DNA from: Solirubrobacterales bacterium
Lineage (GTDB): Bacteria > Actinomycetota > Thermoleophilia > Solirubrobacterales > Solirubrobacteraceae
Direction: 5' to 3'
DNA length: 64,000 nucleotides
Assembly: GCA_025963965.1 (NCBI GenBank)
Contig: JAOPZS010000134.1
Location: 1-64,000 of the forward strand
A program made the translations under genes and the position numbers. Each line of letters begins with the position of its first letter. The first letter of the stretch is position 1. The notes below the pieces were generated by a model. That model was not told the origin of the DNA. It made no database searches and was given only the letters and a program-made list of their open reading frames with translations. Below are positions 9,210-17,199 of this stretch, one piece after another.

Positions 9210-9215
9210 ATCCTA
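9210..9215 (-). promoter_or_regulatory. -10 element (TAGGAT) of a leaderless promoter
   Basis: On the minus strand TAGGAT ends six bases before the ATG at 9203. With the usual seven-base distance from -10 to transcription start, RNA synthesis would begin at the start codon itself. No Shine-Dalgarno sequence fits between them. Confidence 0.5.
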
Positions 9216-9291
9216 TCCGCATGTGGCTAGGCTGGAAGGTGAACTTAAGAACGCCCGCCCGACGGGCGCGACGAACAGGAGAATGACGAGG

Positions 9292-9951
9292 ATGTCCCTA
9301 TCACTTGGCGACACGGCGCCTGACTTCGAGGCGGACACGACCGAGGGCAGGATCAAATTCCACGACTGGATCGGCGACTCGTGGGCGGTGCTGTTCAGCC
9401 ACCCGAAGGACTTCACGCCGGTCTGCACCACCGAGCTCGGGTACATGGCGTCGATCAAGCCGGAGTTCGACCGGCGCGGCGTGAAGATCATCGGCCTGTC
9501 GGTCGATCCGACCGACCGCCATGCGGAGTGGGCGAAGGACATCGAGGAGACGCAGGGCACCGCCCCGAACTACCCGATCATCAGCGACGCCGACTACAAC
9601 GTCTCGAAGCTCTACGGGATGCTGCCCGGTGGCACCGAGGGCGACCCGTTGACGCGCACTCCCGCCGACAACCAGACGGTGCGCAACGTGTTCGTGATCG
9701 GCCCCGACAAGAAGGTCAAGCTGATCCTCGTCTACCCGATGACGACGGGGCGGAACTTCGACGAGGTGCTCCGCGTGATCGACTCGCTGCAGCTGACCGC
9801 AAAGCACAAAGTCGCGACGCCCGCCCAGTGGAAAGACGGCGATGACGTGATCATCGCGGGCTCGGTCACCGACGAGCAGGCCAAAGACCTCTACCCCGAT
9901 GGGTGGGAATCACCGCGCCCCTACATCCGGATCGTGCATCAGCCGAAGTGA
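9292..9951 (+). CDS. 1-Cys peroxiredoxin (Prx6 type)
   Basis: A 219-residue thiol peroxidase. The peroxidatic cysteine is C45 in DFTPVCTTELGYM, with the catalytic threonine at FTP, and no second cysteine occurs anywhere in the protein, so it is a 1-Cys enzyme needing an external reductant. LSVDPTDRHAEW and the long C-terminal extension ending in RPYIRIVHQPK are characteristic of the Prx6 subfamily. It reduces hydrogen peroxide and organic peroxides. An AGGAG ribosome site lies ~10 bases before the ATG at 9292; the ATG at 9283 is too close to it. A TAGGCT -10 at 9228-9233 fits a short leader. Confidence 0.92.
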   Translation: MSLSLGDTAPDFEADTTEGRIKFHDWIGDSWAVLFSHPKDFTPVCTTELGYMASIKPEFDRRGVKIIGLSVDPTDRHAEWAKDIEETQGTAPNYPIISDADYNVSKLYGMLPGGTEGDPLTRTPADNQTVRNVFVIGPDKKVKLILVYPMTTGRNFDEVLRVIDSLQLTAKHKVATPAQWKDGDDVIIAGSVTDEQAKDLYPDGWESPRPYIRIVHQPK

Positions 9952-9967
9952 GCTGAGGCCAGCGCCA

Positions 9968-9991
9968 GCGCCGGCGCGCGTGCGCCGGCGC
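9968..9991 (+). terminator. Perfect 10-bp GC hairpin downstream of peroxiredoxin
   Basis: GCGCCGGCGC at 9968-9977, a GCGT loop, and GCGCCGGCGC at 9982-9991 form a perfect ten-pair stem 17 bases after the peroxiredoxin stop. There is no following T-run, which is common for terminators in very GC-rich actinobacteria. The remaining 9992-10132 gap shows only a ribosome site (AAGGAAGGAAGG) before the next gene. Confidence 0.5.
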
Positions 9992-10132
9992 CCGCTGCTC
10001 GCCCGGACTGCTCCGGGGAGGTGCCTGGGAGGCCAGTTCGCGGCTTAGGCTCGGCGATCGCGGGTACGGAGATGACAGGGCCCGGCAGGCACCGCCTCCG
10101 GGCACGCTGCTCGAAGGAAGGAAGGTGCCGCG

Positions 10133-10708
10133 ATGAGACTGAGGCGCAGGCGTGAAGCCGAAGCCCCCGCCGGTGAAGGCCCGATCGAGACGGGCCGGCC
10201 CGGGACGACGACGATGACCGGTGCCGAACGCGCTCCGGTTGGCCAGGCGCCCGCCGCGCGGCCGCGCGAAGGTGCAGCCACGGAAGGCCCGGCGCGCGCC
10301 GAGCCCGCCCCGGTGCGGCGCCGTGGGATCGGCTGGCGCACACGCGACGCTGCCGGTGCGACCGCCGGCGCGATCGGGTCCGGCGTCATCGCCCTGGCGC
10401 GCCTGGTGATGCTCGTCGCGACGCTGATCGCCGTGCTGATCGTCCTGGCGATCGTGCTGCGCGACGTCGACGCGAACGCGTCGAACACGATCGTCAAAGG
10501 GATCCACGACGGGGCCAACTTCTTCGCCGGCGCGTTCACCGGCCTGATCACGTTCTCCGGGCACCCGAAGCGGGCGATCACGGTCGACTGGGGCATCGCG
10601 GTGCTCGCATACCTGCTCGTCGGCGCGATCGTCTCACGGCTCATCGCCGGCGTCGGGCGGGGCGGCCTGCGCTTCGAACGGCGCCACCGGGCGATCCCGA
10701 CCCACTGA
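10133..10708 (+). CDS. Small two-pass membrane protein of unknown function
   Basis: I do not recognise this 191-residue protein. It starts at an ATG behind a strong AAGGAAGGAAGG ribosome site. Residues 1-~75 are a basic, Pro/Ala-rich cytoplasmic stretch with no domain. A long hydrophobic segment (GVIALARLVMLVATLIAVLIV) covers residues ~85-108, followed by a short loop with DVDANASNTIVKGIHDGANFF, and a second membrane helix (WGIAVLAYLLVGAIVSRLI) near 150-170. The C-terminus is again basic. The gene stands alone between a terminator-like hairpin and the lactate-oxidising enzyme, whose own promoter overlaps this gene's end. Confidence 0.7.
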   Translation: MRLRRRREAEAPAGEGPIETGRPGTTTMTGAERAPVGQAPAARPREGAATEGPARAEPAPVRRRGIGWRTRDAAGATAGAIGSGVIALARLVMLVATLIAVLIVLAIVLRDVDANASNTIVKGIHDGANFFAGAFTGLITFSGHPKRAITVDWGIAVLAYLLVGAIVSRLIAGVGRGGLRFERRHRAIPTH

Positions 10709-10728
10709 GACGGACCGCCGGGGCCGTG

Positions 10729-10734
10729 TAGGCT
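10729..10734 (+). promoter_or_regulatory. -10 element (TAGGCT) of a leaderless promoter
   Basis: TAGGCT ends six bases before the GTG at 10741 and no ribosome site is present, so transcription and translation of the flavoenzyme gene probably start at the same base. Confidence 0.5.
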
Positions 10735-10740
10735 GGCCGG

Positions 10741-11946
10741 GTGCGGATCTCGCCCGACCGCCCGCTCGGCCTCGCGGCGGCCACCCCGCTGGACTACCGG
10801 GAGCTGGCCCGTCGGCGGCTGCCGCGGCAGCTGTTCGACTACATCGACGGGGGCGCCTACGAAGAGGCCACGATGCGCGCCAACGTCGCCGACCTCGAGA
10901 AGCTGCTGCTGCGGCAGGTCGTGTTGAAGGACGTATCGGTTCGCGACCAGACGACGACGGTCGCCGGTCAGCCGCTCGCGATGCCCGTGATCCTCGGCCC
11001 GGTCGGCCTCTGCGGGATGTTCGCGCCGCGCGCCGAGGCGCAGGCGGCCCGGGCCGCCGCGGCCGTCGGCATTCCGTTCGTGGAGTCGACCGTGTCGATC
11101 TGCTCGGTCGAGGAGGTCGCTGCGGCCACACCGGCGCCACCGTGGTTTCAGCTGTATGTGATGCGAGACCGCGGGTATGCCGAGGAGCTGATGGCGCGGG
11201 CGCGGGCCGTCGGCTCGCCCGTGCTCGTCCTGACGATCGATCTCGCCGTCGTCGGCGCGAGGCATCGCGACACGCGCAACGCCGTCGTCGGCGCCGGAAC
11301 GCGGTGGGCACGTGCGCGGCGCGCCCTCGACCTCCTCTCCCACCCGCGTTGGGTACGCGAGGTCGGGCTGGGGGGCAAGCCGCTGACGTTCGGCAACCTC
11401 GAGCGGGCCGTCCCGGAGGCGAGCACGCCGGATGCGTTCAAGGAGTGGGTCGACTCGCAGTTTGACCCGAGCGTCACCTGGGATGACATCGCGTGGGTGC
11501 GCGAGCACTGGGACGGACGGCTGATCGTCAAGGGGGTGCTCGACGCGGCCGATGCGCGGCGTGCGATCGAGGCGGGAGTCGACGGCATCGTCGTCTCCAA
11601 CCACGGAGGGCGCCAGCTCGACTCGGTCCCGTCGACCGTGCAGGCGCTGCCGGAGATCGTCGAGGCGGTCGCGGGCGAGGCCGAGGTACTCGTCGACGGG
11701 GGCATCCGCACGGGGCTGGACGTGGTCAAGATGCTCTCCCTCGGCGCGCAGGCGGTGCTGCTCGGCCGCGCCTGGGCCTGGGCGGTGGCAGCGCAGGGTG
11801 AGACGGGGGTGCGGCGAATGCTCAAGGTGATTCGCGCCGACATCGACGTGGCGCTGGCGCTGACGGGAAACACGTCGGTCGCCGCCCTCGACCGCTCGGC
11901 GCTCTACCGCGGCGGCGAGGCGGCCGCGGCAGGCCGTACCGCCTAG
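10741..11946 (+). CDS. lldD: FMN-dependent alpha-hydroxy-acid oxidising enzyme (L-lactate dehydrogenase LldD-like)
   Basis: A 401-residue TIM-barrel flavoenzyme that oxidises L-2-hydroxy acids such as lactate to 2-oxo acids. Family markers in order are FDYIDGGAYEE near residue 33, ILGPVGLCGMF, WFQLYVMRDR, LTIDLAVVGARHRD, VKGVLDAADARRA, the active-site signature VSNHGGRQLDSV with the base-forming His, and LVDGGIRTGLDVVKML for FMN phosphate binding. Length fits membrane-associated LldD rather than the short glycolate oxidases, though mandelate- or mycofactocin-type (MftD) relatives share these motifs. The start is a leaderless GTG. Its TAG stop shares the CTAG with the stop of the convergent secreted protein gene. 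Confidence 0.85.
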   Translation: MRISPDRPLGLAAATPLDYRELARRRLPRQLFDYIDGGAYEEATMRANVADLEKLLLRQVVLKDVSVRDQTTTVAGQPLAMPVILGPVGLCGMFAPRAEAQAARAAAAVGIPFVESTVSICSVEEVAAATPAPPWFQLYVMRDRGYAEELMARARAVGSPVLVLTIDLAVVGARHRDTRNAVVGAGTRWARARRALDLLSHPRWVREVGLGGKPLTFGNLERAVPEASTPDAFKEWVDSQFDPSVTWDDIAWVREHWDGRLIVKGVLDAADARRAIEAGVDGIVVSNHGGRQLDSVPSTVQALPEIVEAVAGEAEVLVDGGIRTGLDVVKMLSLGAQAVLLGRAWAWAVAAQGETGVRRMLKVIRADIDVALALTGNTSVAALDRSALYRGGEAAAAGRTA

Positions 11947-14330
11947 CCGGGTCGGGCGCCTTCGGGGAGCGGCGTGACGATCATCACGCGCGAGCGTTTG
12001 CTGGCGGTGAATTTCACTTCATAGGGAACCGCTTGAAGCGGCTTGAATATTTCGTGGAAGCGGTTTTCCCTTCCGGGCCACGGCAGCTTTTCGACCGTCC
12101 TGGTGATCGTGAAGCTCAGGGCCGGACCGCTCAGTTTCACGCTCGTCGCTGCGTTGCGCGTGTTTTCTCCTTCCACCGCCGCGGCGATCGGTTCCGTCGC
12201 TTCGGTTAGCTCGGAGCCGCTCGGGGCTTCGGCGCCGCTGGCCGTGACCATGGCGCGCAGGGCGCTGCCGACGTCGGCAGCTGTGGCGGTGTAGCCGGGG
12301 TGCCTTGCGCCGGCGATTTCCACGCACGCTTCACCTTCGGGGTTACAGCGCAGCCACTGGTAGGTGAAGACGATCGGCCGCGCGCCGCTCCAGCCGCCCG
12401 GTTCGGCTGTCAGCCTCGCACCGGCCACGAGCTGCTGGTCTTCGAGCGGTTCGCCGGCGTATGCCAGGTAGGCGGGTTCGGACGGGAGGCTGACAGGGGG
12501 TCCTTCTTCGCTTTCCGTCTTGCCCTGTTCGGCGGGTTCCGGTTCGCCGGTCCGTTCAGAGACGCGGTAGAGGAGCCGTTCGCCGACGATCGGTTCCCGG
12601 CCGGTGGCCGTGTCCGGGCGCCAGGAGAGGTTGACCGCCAGCGCCTGCGGCACGGCGGTGACGAGCGGGGCAGGCGGCACGACACCGGCCTTGAGCAGCA
12701 CGACGGAATGTGTCCCGGCGGCGAGGACCCCTGAGGCCGCTCCAAAGCCGCGCACCTTCAGCGGGGTCGCGTTGCCCGCTTCCTTCGCTGTCCTGGCGCC
12801 TTCGGTGAAGCGCGCCCGCGGGACTTTGGCGCGGCCCAGCTGGCCGCGTTCGTCATCTCCCCAGGCGTAGACGGTGGCGGCCGAGAGCGCGAGTCCGAAG
12901 CGCGAGCCGGCCGAGAGAGCCTGCGGGTGCAGCCGTTCGAGCGCCGGAATGCGCGTGGGAAGCCTCACGCACAGCCGCGGTTCCCGCGGCAGGCCTTCAC
13001 GCGAGGGGGGCTTGCGCTTGGAGAGCTCGTGACGGCATTCTTCGCCGGCGAGCCCAGCCAGGTCGCCCTGCTTGGCACTGCCCCAGCCGAGCACTTCTCC
13101 GCTTTCGAGGCGCATCAGGGCAAATGCGTTTCCGGCAGCCACTTCGGCGATGCCCGACAGCGGCTTGCCGTCGTCGCGCTTGACTTCGGCGGGTGGGAAT
13201 TCGGCCCCGGTCCACGTGTCGGCTCCGGTGCCGAGCTGGCCATCGCGGTTGGCGCCCCCCGAGACGAGCCGCCCGTCGCGCAGCAGGGCATATGCGAAGA
13301 ACTCACCGGCGTAGACGGCCTTTACTTCTTTGAGCTCTTCGAATTTGCCGCTGGCGGGATTCGTCCACATCACCGGCAGCGGGCGCTCGCTGCACAGTTC
13401 ATAGCGGGGGAAGTGCGCGACGGCCGTTTCACAGTGATCGGGGCCGGGGCGGCCGAGACCGAGCTGCCCGGCGGTGTTGTTGCCCCATGCCCGAACGGTG
13501 CCTTCATTCGTGAGGGCGTAATCGGAGCCGCCGCCGGCGGTGATCGCCCGCACGTTCTGCAGCCCGGGCACGAGTTTGGGCAGGCGCTCGTTGACGTTGA
13601 TCTGCCGTTCGAAGCCCTGTGTGCCGTTGCCGAGTTGGCCGTACTGGTCGTTGCCCCACGTCATGACCGTTCCATCGCTCATCAACGCCATCGCGTGCTC
13701 GTTGGCAGCGGCGATCGCCTTCACTCCCGTCAGCGGACCCCCGATCGCGTGAGTGACAGGTACTTCTTCTTTTACGGTTACGTGCCCCGCTCCGTTTTCC
13801 CAGCTCGGTTTTTTCTTTCCGTCGCCGAGCTGTCCGTGACCGTTGCCGCCCCACGAGGCGACAGTGCCGTCGCCGAGCAATGCGAGGTTGAACGAGACCG
13901 AGCCGGCGATTTCACGGATCTCGGTCACGCCTTCGACGGGAACAGGGCTGAGCTCATAGCGGTCCTTGTAGAAGGCGCCGAGTTGGCCGAAGTAGTTTTC
14001 ACCAAAGCTCACCGCTGCGCCGGAGAGCGCCGGTTCCAGCGCCAGGCTTGCCCCCGCGCTCACACCGGCCAGGTTGTTCGTCAACGCCTTTCGCTTCGCG
14101 GGCGCTTGGTCTGACGGCGCTTGGTCTGACGGCGCACGCCCGGTGGGCGTCGGCTCCACGCGCGCCCGGCCCGCCGGGAGCTGCTGGTGTGCGAGCACGA
14201 CCTTCGGCGGCTGAGGTTCAGCCGGCGCCGGCGACTCGGCGCCTGCCCCGGCCGGTCCCGAGAGGAGAGCCATACCGAGGAGCGGGATCAGGGCGGCATT
14301 GATCCTCACCTGCCGGCCATCGCCCTGCAC
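11943..14330 (-). CDS. Secreted RCC1-repeat beta-propeller protein with C-terminal Ig-like domain
   Basis: A large exported protein, 795 residues from the GTG at 14330; a second GTG seven codons later places the signal peptide (RINAALIPLLGMALLSGPAGAGA) at the very start and may be the true one. Seven RCC1-type repeats are visible (SFGENYFGQLG, SWGGNGHGQLG, TWGNDQYGQLG, AWGNNTAGQLG, SGGANRDGQLG, GWGSAKQGDLA, AWGDDERGQLG), enough for one complete seven-bladed propeller over residues ~100-530. A fibronectin-like stretch and an Ig-like domain with FTYQWLRC follow. No catalytic residues are recognisable; surface binding or adhesion is a guess. Glutamate codons are largely GAA, as in other exported proteins here. 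Confidence 0.8.
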   Translation of the reverse strand: MQGDGRQVRINAALIPLLGMALLSGPAGAGAESPAPAEPQPPKVVLAHQQLPAGRARVEPTPTGRAPSDQAPSDQAPAKRKALTNNLAGVSAGASLALEPALSGAAVSFGENYFGQLGAFYKDRYELSPVPVEGVTEIREIAGSVSFNLALLGDGTVASWGGNGHGQLGDGKKKPSWENGAGHVTVKEEVPVTHAIGGPLTGVKAIAAANEHAMALMSDGTVMTWGNDQYGQLGNGTQGFERQINVNERLPKLVPGLQNVRAITAGGGSDYALTNEGTVRAWGNNTAGQLGLGRPGPDHCETAVAHFPRYELCSERPLPVMWTNPASGKFEELKEVKAVYAGEFFAYALLRDGRLVSGGANRDGQLGTGADTWTGAEFPPAEVKRDDGKPLSGIAEVAAGNAFALMRLESGEVLGWGSAKQGDLAGLAGEECRHELSKRKPPSREGLPREPRLCVRLPTRIPALERLHPQALSAGSRFGLALSAATVYAWGDDERGQLGRAKVPRARFTEGARTAKEAGNATPLKVRGFGAASGVLAAGTHSVVLLKAGVVPPAPLVTAVPQALAVNLSWRPDTATGREPIVGERLLYRVSERTGEPEPAEQGKTESEEGPPVSLPSEPAYLAYAGEPLEDQQLVAGARLTAEPGGWSGARPIVFTYQWLRCNPEGEACVEIAGARHPGYTATAADVGSALRAMVTASGAEAPSGSELTEATEPIAAAVEGENTRNAATSVKLSGPALSFTITRTVEKLPWPGRENRFHEIFKPLQAVPYEVKFTASKRSRVMIVTPLPEGARPG
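14101..14130. repeat. Perfect 15-base tandem duplication inside the RCC1 protein gene
   Basis: GGCGCTTGGTCTGAC occurs twice head-to-tail at 14101-14115 and 14116-14130. On the coding (minus) strand it gives a repeated SDQAP pentapeptide in the linker after the signal peptide, so copy-number change would stay in frame. Confidence 0.85.
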
Positions 14331-14405
14331 GGCCGTGAGGGTGAGCTTCTTGCCGTCGGACTAAACGGGCGTTTACATGAGACATGCAGGCCGGTTGGCC
14401 CCGAT

Positions 14406-14441
14406 GTCGCCCTGCGAGGCGCACGTCTCGCAGCCGGCGAC
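14406..14441 (-). terminator. Long hairpin downstream of tRNA-Ile
   Basis: GTCGCC-CTGCGAG at 14406-14418 pairs with CTCGCAG-GGCGAC at 14427-14441, thirteen pairs with one two-base bulge and an eight-base loop. It lies 18 bases past the 3' end of the minus-strand tRNA gene and probably ends its transcript. The rest of 14331-14458 shows no gene. Confidence 0.5.
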
Positions 14442-14457
14442 GCCCGCGGAGAGACGA

Positions 14458-14531
<74 letters not shown>

Positions 14532-14633
14532 TCGGAGCCACGCCGGTGAAGTTCTTCCCGCCGGGTGCTCGAACGCCACATCCTAGCGCCGGGGGTGCGC
14601 TGCGGCGCTCGCGCGACACGCCCTCTGCTCTGC

Positions 14634-14658
14634 AGATGCGCAACTCTTGGTTGCGTCT
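14634..14658 (-). terminator. Hairpin after the parA-parB operon
   Basis: AGA(TG)CGCAAC and GTTGCGTCT pair around a TCTTG loop, nine pairs with a two-base bulge, ten bases past the parB stop on the minus strand. The remaining part of 14532-14668 carries only the proposed tRNA promoter. Confidence 0.4.
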
Positions 14659-14668
14659 CGCGGGCGCC

Positions 14669-15553
14669 CTACGCCACAGCTCGCGGCCTGATCCGCCGCG
14701 CCAGCTCGACCGCCTCCTCGGGCGTCGCGAACGCCAGCTCGGCCCGGTAGCCCCCGGAGGTCGGCCTGACGCGAACCTCGGCCCCGAGGGCTCCGCTCAG
14801 CGCCTGTTGGATCTCGGCGGCCGCCTGCTCCTGGTCGGGGTGTGGACGGCGTGACGAGCCGCTGCGCCGGTCGACTGATGTGTTGCTCTCCCGGGCGCGC
14901 TCCTCGGTGTGGCGCACGCTCCATCCGCGTTCGGCGGCCTGCCTGGCGAGTGAGCGGCGCGCGCCGTGGTCGTCCGCCAGCAGCAGTGCCCGGCCGTGGC
15001 CCTCGGTGAGTGCCCCGTCCTGGAGCAGCGCGATCACCTCATCGGGCAGGTCGAGCAGGCGGACGAGGTTGCTGACCGCGACGCGGCTGCGGCCCACGCG
15101 GCGGCCGATCTCCTTGCGAGTCAGCCCGAGCTCCTCGACGAGCGCCGCGCAGGCGCGCGCCTCCTCGATCGGGTTGAGGTCCTCTCGGGCCATGTTCTCG
15201 ATCAACGCCGCTTCGAGCGCCGCGGCGTCCTCGCGCGCCCGGACCAGAGCCGGGACCGTCTGCAGCCCGGCCAGGCGCGCCGCTCGCCAGCGCCGCTCGC
15301 CTGCCACCAACTCATACGTCCCGCCCGGCCGTGGGCGTACGAGGACGGGCTGCAGAACCCCCTGCTCTCCGAGCGAGCCGGCCAGCGCCTGGAGCGCCTC
15401 GTCGTCGAAGTCGCGCCGGGGCTGCTTCGGGTTCGGCACGATCAGCTCCAGGGGCAGCTCGCGGAGCTCCTCCCCGGGCGCCGCCTGCCCCTCGCTCGAC
15501 ACCGACAGGATCGCGCTCAGGCCCCGGCCCATACCGGGTTTCGGCTTAGCCAC
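14669..15553 (-). CDS. parB: Chromosome-partitioning protein ParB
   Basis: Starting at the GTG at 15553 (eight bases inside the end of parA) the product has 294 residues and begins AKPKPGMGRGLSAIL, the usual ParB N-terminus; an upstream-extended frame would run into parA. The CTP-binding ParB/Srx domain shows LIVPNPKQPRRDFD, GERRWRAARLAGL and ENMAREDLNPIEEA. The DNA-binding helix-turn-helix follows as LTRKEIGRRVGRSRVAVSNLVRLLDLP, and the last ~45 residues form the dimerisation domain. It loads on the two parS sites found 1.6 kb upstream, spreads, and with ParA segregates the origins. Confidence 0.95.
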   Translation of the reverse strand: MAKPKPGMGRGLSAILSVSSEGQAAPGEELRELPLELIVPNPKQPRRDFDDEALQALAGSLGEQGVLQPVLVRPRPGGTYELVAGERRWRAARLAGLQTVPALVRAREDAAALEAALIENMAREDLNPIEEARACAALVEELGLTRKEIGRRVGRSRVAVSNLVRLLDLPDEVIALLQDGALTEGHGRALLLADDHGARRSLARQAAERGWSVRHTEERARESNTSVDRRSGSSRRPHPDQEQAAAEIQQALSGALGAEVRVRPTSGGYRAELAFATPEEAVELARRIRPRAVA

Positions 15554-16304
15554 GCGCAGCCACCTCCTTGGCAAGCTGGAAGTACGCCTCGGCCCCGGCG
15601 CTGTGGGGATCGTGGTGGGTGACGGGCAGGCCGTGGCTGGGCGCCTCGCCCACCCTGACGTTCCGCGGGATGACCGTGTCGAACACCAGATCGGGGAAGT
15701 GCGTCCGCACCTCGCGCTCGACGTCCTGGCCGAGGCGCGTGCGCGCGTCATGCATCGTCAGGAGCATCCCGGCGATCGTCAGGCGCGGGTTCAGCTCGCG
15801 CTGCACGAGGGACAGTGTCTCGAGCAGGCCGGCAAGACCCTCGAGCGCGAAGTACTCGGTCTGGACGGGCACGATCACCTTGTCGGCCGCGACGAGCGCG
15901 CAGACCGTCAGCGGTCCGAGCGACGGCGGGCAGTCGAGCAGGATGTACTCGAAGTCCTCGCGGATCGGGTCGAGCACATCGCGCAGCCGCTGCTCGAATC
16001 CCTCGATCCGTGGCAACTCGACGTTCGCCCCCGCCAGCCCCGCGCCGGCCGGCAGCGCCTGCAGCCCGGCTACCGGGGTCTCGGTGAGGGCCGCACGCGG
16101 CTTCGCCTGACCGGTCAGCACCTCGTACAGCCCCGGCTCGCGCGAGCGGGGAATGCCCAGGCCGACTGTGGCATTCGCCTGCGGGTCGACGTCGACGAGC
16201 AGTGTCGAGTAGCCGGCCTCGGCGATGCAGGCCGCGACGTTGACGGCCGTCGTCGTCTTGCCCACCCCGCCCTTCTGGTTCGCGATCGCGTAAACGGTGC
16301 TCAC
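15546..16304 (-). CDS. parA: Chromosome-partitioning ATPase ParA (Soj)
   Basis: A 252-residue deviant Walker ATPase. The N-terminal IANQKGGVGKTTTAVNVA contains the signature lysine of the ParA/MinD family, followed by LLVDVDPQANATVGLG and the Walker B-like YILLDCPPSLGPLT. Its length matches chromosomal ParA, without the N-terminal DNA-binding extension of plasmid forms. It drives origin segregation by ParB-stimulated ATP hydrolysis on the nucleoid. The GTG start is preceded at eight bases by TAGCTT, so a nearly leaderless promoter may serve the parA-parB operon separately from rsmG. Confidence 0.95.
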   Translation of the reverse strand: MSTVYAIANQKGGVGKTTTAVNVAACIAEAGYSTLLVDVDPQANATVGLGIPRSREPGLYEVLTGQAKPRAALTETPVAGLQALPAGAGLAGANVELPRIEGFEQRLRDVLDPIREDFEYILLDCPPSLGPLTVCALVAADKVIVPVQTEYFALEGLAGLLETLSLVQRELNPRLTIAGMLLTMHDARTRLGQDVEREVRTHFPDLVFDTVIPRNVRVGEAPSHGLPVTHHDPHSAGAEAYFQLAKEVAARG

Positions 16305-16312
16305 AACCCGGC

Positions 16313-16318
16313 AAGCTA
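16313..16318 (-). promoter_or_regulatory. -10 element (TAGCTT) before parA
   Basis: On the minus strand TAGCTT ends eight bases before the parA GTG, predicting a leader of about one base and no ribosome site. Confidence 0.4.
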
Positions 16319-16404
16319 GCGGCGAACGGGGACGGCCCAGCCGGCTCGGGCCCCAAACAGCGGCGTAATCGCGTGTCCTCAGCGCCTGGCCGTGCGGGCG
16401 GGCC

Positions 16405-17118
16405 TCAGCCGCCGAGCGGGCGGCGAGCGGCGAGACCCGCGCGGCGCGGGAACTCCGGAGGCGTCGCGGCCGACTTCACGAACACGTGTAGGTGCCGGCC
16501 CTCGGCGCCGGCGAACGGCGTCACGGCCCGCACCTCCTGCCTGCTCAGCCCGAGCCGGGCCCCGGCCACGGCTGCCCGGGCCTCCTCCTCCGTGTCGCGC
16601 CGGCCCCGCCACTCCACGAGATGACCCCCCACGGCGAGCAGAGGCGCGGCGTACTCGAGCACGACCGGCTGGGCGGCCAGCGCCCGCGCGACGACGAGAT
16701 CGTGGGACTCGTGGCCTGCCGCCCACTCCTCGGCGCGCGAGCAGATCACGCGCACGTTGGTGATCTTGGCCGCGGCGACGAGAGCGGCGATGTAGGCGCA
16801 CTTGCTCTGCTGGCTCTCGACGGTCCAGACCGTCGCGGGCAGCGCCGCCGCCAGGACCACGCCCGGGACCCCGGCGCCGGAGCCGATGTCGGCGATCCGC
16901 GCCGCCTCACGCACCGGAGGCAGCTCGAGGCCGGCAAGGGAGTCCGCGATGTGCCGATTCAGGACCTCACGTCGGCCCCGCACGGCCGTCGGCGCCCGGT
17001 CGTCCTCGCTGAGTCGATCCCAGAGCGCCGCGAGCTGTGGAAGCGACGCGTCATCGAGGCCGTAGCGTCGGGAGAGCTCGCCGAGCTCCGCCAGATCCCG
17101 CGTGCTGCCGGAGGCCAT
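16405..17118 (-). CDS. rsmG: 16S rRNA (guanine-N7) methyltransferase RsmG (GidB)
   Basis: A class I SAM methyltransferase that modifies G527 of 16S rRNA. The motifs are RHIADSLAGL, then the SAM loop IADIGSGAGVPGVVLA, VESQQSKCAYI and VVARALAAQPVVLEYA. I place the start at the ATG at 17118, with GAGG five bases upstream, giving 237 residues. An in-frame GTG at 17157 would add MFHVKP and eight more residues, but those codons are simply the parS palindrome read as protein, and the ribosome site there abuts the codon. The gene sits between parAB and jag-yidC, the classical origin order. Confidence 0.93.
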   Translation of the reverse strand: MASGSTRDLAELGELSRRYGLDDASLPQLAALWDRLSEDDRAPTAVRGRREVLNRHIADSLAGLELPPVREAARIADIGSGAGVPGVVLAAALPATVWTVESQQSKCAYIAALVAAAKITNVRVICSRAEEWAAGHESHDLVVARALAAQPVVLEYAAPLLAVGGHLVEWRGRRDTEEEARAAVAGARLGLSRQEVRAVTPFAGAEGRHLHVFVKSAATPPEFPRRAGLAARRPLGG

Positions 17119-17140
17119 CGGAGCCTCTACTTGAGCCAGA

Positions 17141-17156
17141 GGTTTCACGTGAAACA
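17141..17156. promoter_or_regulatory. parS centromere site 1
   Basis: GGTTTCACGTGAAACA matches the bacterial parS consensus TGTTTCACGTGAAACA at 15 of 16 positions with a perfect 14-base palindrome core. It lies just upstream of rsmG and is the loading site for ParB encoded nearby. Confidence 0.93.
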
Positions 17157-17177
17157 CCCCCCTGGCTCGGGCAGGGT

Positions 17178-17193
17178 GGTTTCACGTGAAACG
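17178..17193. promoter_or_regulatory. parS centromere site 2
   Basis: GGTTTCACGTGAAACG keeps the same perfect 14-base palindrome, 37 bases centre-to-centre from the first site, in the short rsmG-jag gap. The pair lies about 4 kb from the candidate oriC. Confidence 0.93.
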
Positions 17194-17199
17194 CTCCCG

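Noticed and set aside
9239-9291. Earlier start for the peroxiredoxin
   Set aside because: The extra residues do not resemble the family and the AGGAG ribosome site is placed for ATG 9292.
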